Shown here: positions 52,901-62,940 of the stretch, one piece after another | How positions within the stretch are numbered: position 1 is the first letter of the stretch | Layout: each line of letters starts with the position of its first letter | From: Niebla homalea | Lineage: Eukaryota; Ascomycota; Lecanoromycetes; Lecanorales; Ramalinaceae | DNA length: 64,000 bases | Direction: 5' to 3' | NCBI GenBank assembly: GCA_019925105.1 | Contig: JAHGAU010000009.1 | Span: forward strand, 1,302,001-1,366,000 | The notes under the pieces: generated by a model | Database searches by the model: none | Told to the model about the DNA's origin: nothing | The model's input: only the letters and a program-made list of their open reading frames with translations | Position numbers and translations under genes: made by a program

Positions 52901-53627
52901 GGGGCGAGCGTGGCGGAATAGCATTTTTAAGTGCAGAAGATAAACTATAGAATGGTCGAACATTTCAAGAGTAAAGGATGATTTCATTAAAAGCCTTTAA
53001 ACCTTATCCGGTAAATTATATAATTAATATAAATAAAATAATAATAAATATCCGACGATTTATTAATACCCGTAATTAACCTTAAATAAGCTTAATTACC
53101 ACGTAAAGCCGGTAAAAAGAGGTTATAAAGATTTAACGTTAAAAAGTTAAAGTTAAAATTAAATAAAATTAATCCAAAAAGCCATATAATAAAATACTTA
53201 AAGCGAAGTTTAAACGTTAAGAAAAATGAAGTTATATAATCGGAGCTACTTTTTTCTTATTAAGCTTAATATTATTATTAAATTTTTATTACGGATTATA
53301 ACGTTAAAAAGTAAAAGATTTTTAACGGAAATAATAAATTAAAGATTTAAGGTAATTATTAATTTTAATTAAGTTAACGTAAAAACTTAATCGTAATATT
53401 AAGGTAAATAACTATAAAAAAGAGGTTTTTATTTAAATTAAGTTAATATCTAGGGTAAGTTAAGGTTAAATTAACCGATTATAGTTTCCTTTTCCCTTTT
53501 AAAATTGAAACGATAAGTTTAAAATAAATATAAATATTAAAATAACCGTAACTTAGTTACCAGTATTATAGAACGCCGAAATTAACTTAAAGTAGCTAGA
53601 CTCGTATATAAATCAATTAATCAATCA
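52901..53627 (+). mobile_element. SINE-like element S1 (727 bp) with tRNA-like head
   Basis: Inserted in LINE copy 3 with an exact 13-bp target duplication ATATTATTAAAAT (52,888-52,900 and 53,628-53,640). The head GGGGCGAGCGTGGCGGAATA contains an A-box-like TGGCGGAATRG (52,911-52,921), and GGTCGAAC at 52,954-52,961 resembles a B box, as in tRNA-derived RNA polymerase III promoters. No coding sequence is evident. The last ~60 bp (GAACGCCGAAATTAACTT, AGCTAGACTCGT, ATATAAATCAAT) match the LINE 3' end and the AATC tail. S2 is a second copy on the other strand. Length is greater than most SINEs, so 'SINE-like' is used. Confidence 0.82.
52911..52961 (+). promoter_or_regulatory. candidate pol III A and B boxes of S1
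   Basis: A-box-like TGGCGGAATAG at 52,911-52,921; combining S1 and S2 and reversing RIP changes suggests TGGCGGAATGG, one mismatch from TGGCNNAGTGG. B-box-like TGGTCGAACAT at 52,953-52,963 keeps the TCGAA core. The spacing of about 31 bp is within the range of tRNA-type promoters. Confidence 0.45.
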
Positions 53628-55064
53628 ATATTATTAAAATACTTTATAATAATATATTTATATTTTTAATATTTAAAGTATTAATAAATATCTATTATTT
53701 AATTCTATAACCTTATTAATTTAAGGGACTTACCCTTTATTATCCCTTTATTAAAAATATTATCGTATATCCTTAATAACGTTACGCTTAAAATAACCGT
53801 AAAGTACCTTTTTATCCGGCTGAGGGTATTTAATTTTTTTATTACGGAAGGAAGACTATAATTAATAATTTCTAGCCCGGGATAAAGGATTATATTTTCC
53901 TTCTTTATCCGTCTTAAAGTAGCCTTCTTTTCCTTTTTTTATAAACCTTATTAAGTATATTTTATCTATTATAATAATAAATAATTACCTTAATACCTTT
54001 ACCCTTTTATATCCTTTTTTATTGGTTTATTCTTTTGATTTTTTAAGTTTTTTTTTTACCTTTAATAAAATTATATTAAAAAGAATATTTTTATTTTATA
54101 GTTTATATACCGTGATAATCTGCTTTATTAATAGTTCCCCCGTTATTTTAAATGCCTTTATTAATTATAAAGGGTTTACTTTTATAATTATATTCCTTTT
54201 TTTTTTACTTAATAATCATATAGTTATTATTTTCGTTTTCTTTAATACTGCCGTTTTCTTTTAATCTTTATTTTTTTTATTGCTGATATAAATATTACTT
54301 TTATAACCTTTATTACCCAGTTTATTTTTACTTTTATCCGTAAAGCTTTCCCCGTTACTTTTTTATTTTATATATAACCTTTTTAATTCTTTTTATTTCC
54401 TTTCGCCGGTATTTTTATTATCGCTTTTTAAGCTCCGTATAGCCCTTTTAAATCCCTTAATCCCGCCTTTATTTTTACGTAAAAGTCTTTTATCCCTTAT
54501 AGCTTAATTTATAATATTGGTTAGGTTTTTAATATAATATTTTTTTATTTAATTATAAGGAGGCTTTTTAATATTCTTAGTGTTTTTTCTTTTATTATAT
54601 TTTCTTTATACGTTTAACGGTTACCTTTTTTTATAGCCTATCCTTAATTACTTAATACTCCTTTATTTTTATCCGGTTCTCTCCTAGTTTATATATATTT
54701 AATAAAACCTTTTCCGCCCCCGCTTATTTTTCATCCGTTACCGTATATTATCCCCGTTTCTTTTATCCTTTATTTACCTTTTATAATTACGTTATCTTTA
54801 CGCGTTCTACACGTTTTTTTACGTATATCTCGTTAATTATAAGCTTTTTATTTAATTTAAAAGTTTTTTATTATATAGTTATTGTGCCGTCCGTATAAAT
54901 TATTATTATTTCCGTTAATAAAGGCCGTTTACCTTTTTACCCCTTTTACCTTTATTATTACTCCGCTTCTGCGTATTATACTTAAGGTACTTGCCTTATT
55001 ATTACTTAAGCTATACACATATACATCGTTTTGAACCTCTGGGGTCCCGTTGTTCGTCGCCATC

Positions 55065-58000
55065 TTCCTTATAAATTAAATATAATTTAACGGTTTAGAG
55101 AGTTTAAAGCCAGGTATAAATGACCCCCGGATTAAAAGATTAAACGCCTTTAAGTTAATAATAAAAATAAACATACGTTTAAAGCCTTTTTAAACTATTT
55201 AAAGTAATATAGGATTATCTTTAAAATAACGGTATATAAAAACTTTAAATAATATTTAATTAATAAAAAAAATTAACCAGGAAATTAAAGAGAAGACCAG
55301 GGTTATATAAGTAATAAGGGGGATACTTAAAAGCTTTTAGTCGGAGTTAATTTAAACGGTAAATTATATAATTATACAGATACCATATATACGGCTTAAA
55401 AAGGTAATATTATATTAAGCTTAATATAATAAGAAACCGGACGTATTCTATATATAGATCTTAGGATTAATCGTATACGTAAAAATAATAAATTATTGAA
55501 TTAAGCTTAATAATAGATCGGAACCGTATATTTTAATAAGTTTTAATAAAGGAATTAATAAATACTTTAAGGTAATTAATTTATAAATAAAACGGTTTAA
55601 TCTTATAATACAAAACGTATATAATATATATATTAAGGAAAAACGGGTAATACCGTTAAATAACTCGGATCATAAAGAGTTTATTAATTAAATTTAAGAG
55701 CTTAAGAAAATAAGAAAACTATAATAGGACCTTAATTTAAGGGAGAGGTTTAAGAATTACGGTTTAATTAAAACCGATATTACGAATATAAACTCTACCC
55801 TTACCGATCGGCCTATACGTCCGGCTGTGGTTAACCTTATCCTTATTAATTAATTTATATATTTGATAATAATCTTTATTTAACGAACGGCTTTATCGGA
55901 CCCCTTAAGTTTAACGGCCGAAGACCTAAAAATTAATTACAATTAAAAATAAAGGTAGTAACTTAAAAACCTAATTAAAGATAACCTTAACCTTATATTT
56001 TTTAATAAATCATATAATATATTATTAAATCCACTTTTTTGTTTGGTATTATTAATCTGTAATAAAGATAAACCGTTATACTTTTTAACCTTAATATCCC
56101 TTAAGATAGCCCCGGAACTCATTAAACCCAAAACCTATAAAGAAGCTATAATAAATAAGTATACCCGGATAAATTAAAAGCTAACGGAAAATAATAAATA
56201 TAATTCCTTTAAAGAGAATAATACCTAGGTCTTAATTACGTAAAATTAAATCCCTATTAATATAACGATATTATAAGGATAGTAAGTTTATACCCTTAAA
56301 CGTAGAGTTAATAATAATATAATTTATTATAAGGCCCGGTAAGTAATATATAATTTTAAATAACGTAAAAGTATCGATTATAATAAAACGTTTATTTTAA
56401 TAATAAAACTTATAAGCTATAAGGTTCTTTTTATTTTTATAACGGTTAATAATTAAGATTTAAAGTAAATAAATATTAAAATAGCGTTCCTTTACGGTCT
56501 TATTAAGGAAGAAATATACGTAAGATAACTAAAAGGATAAAAAAAACCGGTAAAGACGGTAAAAAGCTTTACTATAAGCTTAAGAAGGGCCTATATGGAT
56601 TAAAGTAATTATTATGGCTATAATATAATTAGTTCTGGGAGTTTATGGTTATATAAGGCTTTAAACTTATCCATATAGATTACTACGTATTTTTTTACTT
56701 TAAAACCGGTATAATTATAACTATCTATATAAATAACATTTTAATAATTAATCCGTTTAAGTAAGGGATTTAAGACTTAAAGATTATACTTAATAAGGAA
56801 TTCCGTATATTTAACTTAAAATTAATAAGTTATTCTTTAAGTATTATTATTATTTAAGATTAATGAAACCGAATAATCCATTTTAACCAGGAAGTTTATA
56901 TTAAAAGGGTAATTTAAAATTATAATTAATAAGAAGCTTATCCGACGTATATATTTATATGAATTAATTTTAGGCCGGAACCGTTATTTAAAGGTTATTA
57001 AGTGAAACCGGAATTTAAATAATAATATTAATCGGTCATAAACTTACTAATATATATTATACTTAATATACGACCGGATATAGTTTATACGGTAATAATT
57101 ATTAACCGGTATTCCCCAAATCTATCCTATTAATATTAATTATATATAAAATAAATTATATATTATTTACGGATTACTATATACTTTTAATTAATATATA
57201 AAAATAAGCTTAAGGCTTTTAATGGATATATTAATTCCGATTTTACGGCCGATTTTACCCGTAAGTTAACTTTAAGCTATTTTTTTAATATAAAGAATAC
57301 TTTAATTTATTAATTTTTAAAAAAGTAACCGACTATAACGTTATTTACTTATAAAGTTAAATATACGGGATAAACGTAAATTATTAAGGAAGCTATCTGG
57401 TTAAAAAACCTATTAAGGTAAATATAACCCGATAAATCTAAATATATATTTATTATTACGATCTATGGTAATAATTAAGGGGTTATTATATTAATTAAAA
57501 ACCCGGTATATTATATAAGGATAAAGCATATAAGTATTTAATTATACTAATTACGGGAATAACTTAAGGCTGGTACCGTTAATCTTAAGTATATTTATAT
57601 TACGGAGTAAGTTATTAACGGGTTAATAAAGGCCTTATTTATTAAAACCCTTATATAGTTTAAACTGGCTTTAAGCCTTAAGGAATTCTTATATCGATAG
57701 TTTAAGGACCGTATACTTACCGACGGCGGATTTAATAATCAACCGGGTAATAAGTAATAGGAGGTAAAGGGTAACTATATAGGGAATTAACTACTTAATA
57801 ATTAAAGGAGCTATATAACAAACACGGTAATTAGACTTTCATATAAAAGGATATAACGTTAAGGCTGTAAAGGAGTTATTTAATAAGTAAGATTTATAGG
57901 CTATATATAAAGTTTAAAGGGGAGTATTAAATATGCAGGATCGCCACTTAAAAGATTACGTAACGCGGATCAGATTAAATAAGGCGGACGTACTAAACTT

Positions 58001-58086
58001 AAGTAGGATAGCGGTATATGGCCTTATATATAGTCTCACTTTATATATAGTAATAATCAAGCAACTTACACCTCTCAATTTCAACA
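55065..58086 (+). pseudogene. Ty1/Copia retrotransposon copy 2, pol 3' part and 3' LTR
   Basis: Reads on the plus strand as a stop-filled Copia polyprotein. KKLYYKLKKGLYGLK at about 56,560-56,605 matches the Copia RT signature KLxKxLYGLK. The RT active site is YINN at 56,726-56,737 (YVDD with RIP changes), and RNase H and the C-terminus follow to about 57,720. The purine tract AAAGGGGAG precedes the 3' LTR. Upstream (55.1-56.5 kb) a poorly readable stretch probably covers the end of integrase and the linker. It abuts the 5' end of LINE copy 3 directly and no 5' LTR is visible. Open stretches at 55,943-56,131 (minus) and 57,933-58,136 (plus, over the LTR) are not genes. Confidence 0.85.
57925..58086 (+). 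repeat. Copia 3' LTR, copy 2 (162 bp)
   Basis: Begins TATTAAATATGCAGG after AAAGGGGAG and ends CTCAATTTCAACA. Collinear with 17,088-17,249 with no length difference. Confidence 0.87.
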
Positions 58087-59269
58087 TTAGTACGCTCCGG
58101 AGTTATTATTCTCCGGAATTAAAGTTAACTTTTTAATTACCGCTACCGAAATAAGTTATATTTCCTTTATTTTTATATTTTTTTCTTCGTCTTTATCCGT
58201 CTTAAAACCCTTAAATTTAAAGTAATTAACCGGACGCTTTATAAAGGAGACCTGGTTTTCCTCCGTACTACTCTTTATTTAAAATATATTAACGTTAACG
58301 TTAAGTTATCGTTATATCGGTATATATTTTTACTTTAAATTTAATAGCCTTTGTTTCCGCGGTAAGGGTTTAAAACGATTATTTCTTTACTTCCCCCTTA
58401 AGGGTTATTATTAATTTATAAGCCTTTAATTAAGTACGGTAATATATTAACTTAATTATATAATACGTTACTTTTATATACTTATATAACTTACGTTAAA
58501 CTTTAAACTTATAAAGGAGTTTATTACGTTAACGTAATAAATAAGGTCTTTCCTGGGGCTATAACGTCCGATTAAGTTTACGTATTACCTTATATACCTT
58601 CTTAATAAGCTTATCCGGGAATCATATTTAGTTAAAACGCCAATGCTTTAATAACGATATAGTCTTACGGTATAATAATAACTATAATAGCCTTTAAACT
58701 TATATCGGTTATAAAAACCGATATTATAAATATAGAATTCATTCTATAAAAGATATATAGAGTATAAAGTGTTTATGTATTATTAACTTTTATTTAATTA
58801 TAAGTATATTCCTATTATAATACGTTAATGAAACGTTATCGTATTACCTAAGTATTATATTTCAATTTATATAGTCATTTATATAATAAAACTATAAAGG
58901 ACCCGCGGCGGGTTACGAAAGCTACTAGGATACTAGGATAGTATTTACTTTTTTCTCTTATTCGCGTTATATTAACGTACGCTCATTTATTATTATTACG
59001 GATTATTGCTATATTAAGTATATAAACGCTTATACGTAATTGACGTAATTTACTATAATGATAATAAAAATACGGATAAAAGGTACTTTTATATATTAAC
59101 TAAATATCATAATTAAAGTTTACGTATAATGTATTTATAAAAGTTATTAAGATTATTAAAGAAAAAAAAAGAAGTTTAAAATAATAATAGACCTTTTATT
59201 ATTTAGTTATCGTTATACCGTAATAAACTAATAAGTAAATTCTTAAATAACGACTTAATTATTAGTTAA
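58087..59269. other. RIP-degraded sequence, unassigned
   Basis: No motif recognised. GC-richer patches at 58,200-58,400 and 58,540-58,630 hint at former coding sequence. TACTAGGATACTAGGATAG near 58,923 is a short duplication. It may be the upstream part of the Gypsy-related remnant that follows. Confidence 0.45.
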
Positions 59270-59985
59270 TATTATTAAGACTCTTTTCTTATTTACCTTT
59301 TCTTATTAAGTTTTATAAGCGGGTTTTTAATAAACTTTATTATATTACGTTAATTATACGCCAATATATAATATTCTATTACGTTTAATATATTAAACGA
59401 CGTTCTTAATATATCCTTTAAAGTTTATATATAAACTCTTTTTTTTCCTACCCTTTTCTTATTAAGTTTTAATAATAGGTTTTTAATGAGTTTTATATAT
59501 ACGCCGGCCATACGTTAACGTTTTCTTTATAATATTATTATTTATTTATATAACCTTTATCTTTAAGGATTAAAGTATAAAGGGGGAGGTATTATTAACG
59601 TTTAACGCTTAATAAGTTATTAACGTTTAACGCTTAATAAGTACTTAACGTATATTAAGTATATTTAATACCGGTTTACTTAAAAGCTATAGTTAAATAA
59701 CGTAACCGTTTAAACGGTAATTTTTAAGATTAAGGGCTTTAAGAGTTTAAGCCCTCTATATATAGGTATATATAATATAAACCGGGGTTAAAGTTATTAT
59801 TACCGTAGGTTAAGCTACCCTTACGACTGGTTATTTAAAATAAGTTTACGTTTAGCTAGTTAATAATTCCTTAAGAATTAATTTACCTTTTAATCTAAGT
59901 ATTAGATCTACAGTTATATTTTACGTCTTCTATAAACCCCTTTTAACTAGCCCCGCCAGCTATAAGCCGGCGGACCTATTTAATA
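59270..59985 (+). mobile_element. Gypsy-related 3' end with LTR
   Basis: 59,270-59,560 matches the inverted 43,490-43,730 duplication units of the Gypsy 3' extension. It is followed by the purine tract AAAGGGGGAGG and an LTR-like segment at 59,590-59,985 that begins TATTATTAACG. The LTR shares blocks with the reverse complement of the 333-bp Gypsy LTR: TTCCTTAAGAATTA, ACGTCTTCTATA, CTAGCCCCGCC and an end CTATTTAATA. At about 396 bp it is longer than the nested Gypsy's LTR, so it is a related but distinct subfamily. Neither pol nor a 5' LTR was recognised. Confidence 0.7.
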
Positions 59986-61185
59986 CGTATATAATTACCT
60001 TATTTATAAGTTAAAACGTATCGGGAAACATAATAAAATCCGTAAATAATAATGAAATTATAAATCGTTTAATAATAATTTAATTAAGGATAATATCTTT
60101 AAATATATATTATTTTTCTCTTTTTCTATTTTAAGTTTATAATAGAAATTTTTTATCCGCTTATAAAGAAGGTTAAATTAATTAAATTTATAATAAATCC
60201 GTTGGTAAATTTATATAACGACGGATTAAGGATAATAAATAAATAAGATTATTTATCCTTACTATAAAGTAATTATTACTATTATTAATAAGGACCGTAT
60301 TTAAGTAAAAATATAAATACTATAGTATTAATAATAATCCTTTATCCTATAAGGACAGATAAGCTATTTAAGTAAATATATCTATATATTTATATCCTTA
60401 ATAATATGTTATTTACCCCGTATGTTTGTATCCCTATGTCTATCCTCTTGTCCCGTATTAAATACCTTTATCCCTTAAGATTAAAATTTAAATGCCTTTT
60501 TATTTATTAATTTTTTAATAATTTCTTTAATAAGCCGTATAAATTATATCTTTAATATTAATAAGTTTAAGGTTTTTTAATATCGGCGGATCTTACGTAA
60601 TACGCGATTTATCTTTAATTGATATTTTAATTTTTTACTTTAAAATATAAATATTCGTTTTACCGTAAGATTACGGATAATATGTTATTTTAATATTATC
60701 TTTTAAGGGATTTTTTCTTTATAATCCCTTAATAAGCTCCTTAATTTTTTATTTTACAAGATTTATCTCCATAAGTTTATATTTTAAAGGGTATAATTAA
60801 AATAAGACCGTATAAAGTTAAGAATAATTATTATAAGTTTATTAAATTATTAAAGTAAAAAGTTTAAAAATATATTAATTAAAATTAAGATAATAAATTA
60901 ACGTTAAAATTTATATAAACTTACTCCTTAATAATAGTTTACTTTAATCCTTTATTACTTTGCTTATATATAAAGTTAATACGTTTTTAAGATTTATTGA
61001 ATAAAGAAAAATATGAAACTTAATTTTAAAAAAATATTGAAAAGAATTAATAAAGGATAAATATTTTTACAATAATTAAAAAAATCTTTACTAACCGTTA
61101 TTATTTTTAATATATAGATATTATCGTATGCTTTTTTAAGTATAAAATTAATTTTAATTTTATTAATTTTTAAAATAACTGTTTA

Positions 61186-61248
61186 TTTATTTTTTACTTA
61201 AGTTTTATAAGATATTTATTTTTTACTTAAGTTTTATAAGATATTTAT
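61186..61248. repeat. 29-bp tandem duplication
   Basis: Two identical 29-bp units (61,186-61,214 and 61,215-61,243) built on TTTTTTACTTAAGTTTTATA, plus five bases of a third. Confidence 0.9.
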
Positions 61249-61840
61249 TATATTCTTCAATATATTTAATAATATTACTTTTATACTTATAAATCCTCTT
61301 ATAATTAACGAATAAGAATCGGCATTAAAATAAATAGGTTAATATTATGTTTATGAAAAAGTAAGTTAAGAAAATTTCTTTATATAAAAATACATTATTC
61401 CTTAAGTCGCGTAACATCTTAATAAATGAATTTTTAAGGGGCTAAAAAGAGATTATAAGGTTAACAAAGCTTTAAAGAAAATATATTATATTAAAAAGCT
61501 TTAAAAGGTTAATTATATATAATTTATTAAAGATACAACGAAGGGCTATAATACCTTAAAAAGGACGGAACGTTAAGAATTAAGTATTATATAATAAGTA
61601 AAGTTTATAGGAAATAGATAAAGTAAAATATTTAAAGTAACTTTTAATTTAAATTAATATAATTAAGTAAGTATTATTTTTCCCCCCTTAATTCCGATAA
61701 ATATAAAGATAATTATAAATATATAATTAATATATATTATAATATTTAGATAATTAATAAATTAAGTTTTTACTTAATAATAGAATTTTAATATAGAGTA
61801 ATTTTTTAAAGTAATTCTAATAATAAATTATTAAAATAAG

Positions 61841-61916
61841 CTTATTTTTTATTATTATAAATAATAATAAGACTTATCGCTTTTTTTATTATTATAAATA
61901 ATAATAAGACTTATCG
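61841..61916. repeat. 37-39-bp tandem duplication
   Basis: Two adjacent copies ending ATAATAATAAGACTTATCG (61,841-61,879 and 61,880-61,916), differing by a small indel in the T run. Confidence 0.9.
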
Positions 61917-62220
61917 CTTATTTTATTATTTTAACTTTAATATATTAATATTATCCGCAACGACTATAAAAAATTATATTATGAAACGCTTAAAAAAATT
62001 GAGTTTAATTTACTTAAAGACTTCTTAAATAATAAGATTAAAGTTTTATTAATAATAAGTTATTAAATTATTAATAATAAGCAAATATATATAAGGATTA
62101 TAATTTATTAAATTAACCTTAATTAAGGAATATTATAATACCTTAATTAGCTTTAAATACGTTAAAGTACTTATAATTATTAACTTACGTCCGTTATAAG
62201 TAAGGTAATTATAAAGTATA

Positions 62221-62387
62221 TGTCACGAGAAATGCGGTATGCATAAAGTGAGTGGGTGTAATATGTATGATTGATAGCTATCTAAGTTGGTGGTAGGTGA
62301 GATATCTATGTGCGCATGCCAAGCAACGGAACAAGGTAAGTCCGGTCCGTACCAAGGGATCCTCCCAAGGTCCATACCGTGACAACA
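62221..62387 (-). repeat. LTR of element D (167 bp)
   Basis: Begins TGTCACGAGAAATGCGG and ends ACCGTGACAACA. TGTCACG at one end is the inverse of CGTGACA near the other. The middle shares AAGCAACGGAACAAGGTA with the B2 LTR (AAGCAAGCGGAACAAGGTA). Little RIP is visible. Confidence 0.8.
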
Positions 62388-62940
62388 TACCTACAAAAAA
62401 AGAGAAAAAAACGACGTTTACGTCGCATTATATCCACCACAAAACATTATATGTGTTAACATACTTAGTAATAAAGGTAACCGAGGGGAAGCTTTGAGTA
62501 TATAAATAATACTAATTAAATATATGGTCATTAAGAAATAAAGGGTAATAAAATCGCATATTAAAAAAGAATTAAAAACTTATAAACCGAGTAATTATCG
62601 CAATTTACCCGGGAAATAATCATAATTTTTAAGCATTATAATTAAGTTAAATCGCTTAAAAACGTGATCTCCAAGGTATTCCCGAGTAATATATTAAAGG
62701 TATTATTGCTTAAATAGTTTATAAGTATATTAACGATATCCTTACTTATTAATAAGATCGTAACCTTCTTAATAAGTATTATTGAAGTTAACTTTAGTAT
62801 ATTTAGGAACGTTATTATTAAGGACGTAAAGGAAAAACCCGGGGTCGTCGTTATTAATGGGCTCGGTGTTATGGTAGGAAACAACATAGGGGTTAGTGCT
62901 TACCTTATAACTCTAGCGTAGCTGGGCCACAGGAATACTT
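62221..62940 (-). mobile_element. small LTR element D, truncated
   Basis: One LTR (62,221-62,387) followed by an interior that on the minus strand contains GNTLEITFLSDLT (about 62,642-62,683), the same segment as GNTPEITFLSDLEL in B2 at an equivalent distance from the LTR. Coding is minus, so the retained LTR is the 3' one. The interior stops at about 62,940, where sequence reverts to TpA-rich DNA, and no second LTR is found. The open stretch 62,642-62,887 (minus) is the C-terminal remnant of the Gag-like protein; the one at 62,297-62,497 (plus) only overlaps the LTR. Confidence 0.72.

Larger units (their letters stand above)
38709..55064 (-). mobile_element. LINE (Tad-like) copy 3, split by element C and S1
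   Basis: The AATC tail (seen as GATT) is at 38,709 and the 5' end, the reverse complement of GATGGCGACGAAC, ends at 55,064. LINE segments are 38,709-41,299, 51,128-52,900 and 53,641-55,064, together about 5.8 kb, so it was full length. The RT active site reads FINN at 40,537-40,548 (minus). An open stretch at 54,022-54,264 on the plus strand is antisense noise inside the ORF1 region. No clear target duplication was found. It holds two independent insertions, one of which holds a further one. Confidence 0.87.
59986..62220. other. RIP-degraded sequence with short tandem duplications
   Basis: No coding motif recognised over 2.2 kb. A slightly less mutated patch lies at 60,415-60,480 (TGTTTGTATCCCTATGTC). 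Two small tandem duplications are listed separately. Confidence 0.5.

Noticed and set aside
54022..54264. 80-codon plus-strand open stretch rich in Phe and Ile
   Set aside because: Antisense to the ORF1 region of LINE copy 3; T-rich RIP product.
57933..58136. 67-codon plus-strand open stretch
   Set aside because: Starts inside the Copia 3' LTR and runs into flanking DNA; it is LTR sequence, not a gene.
62297..62497. 66-codon plus-strand open stretch
   Set aside because: Overlaps the LTR of element D and runs antisense to the Gag-like remnant.
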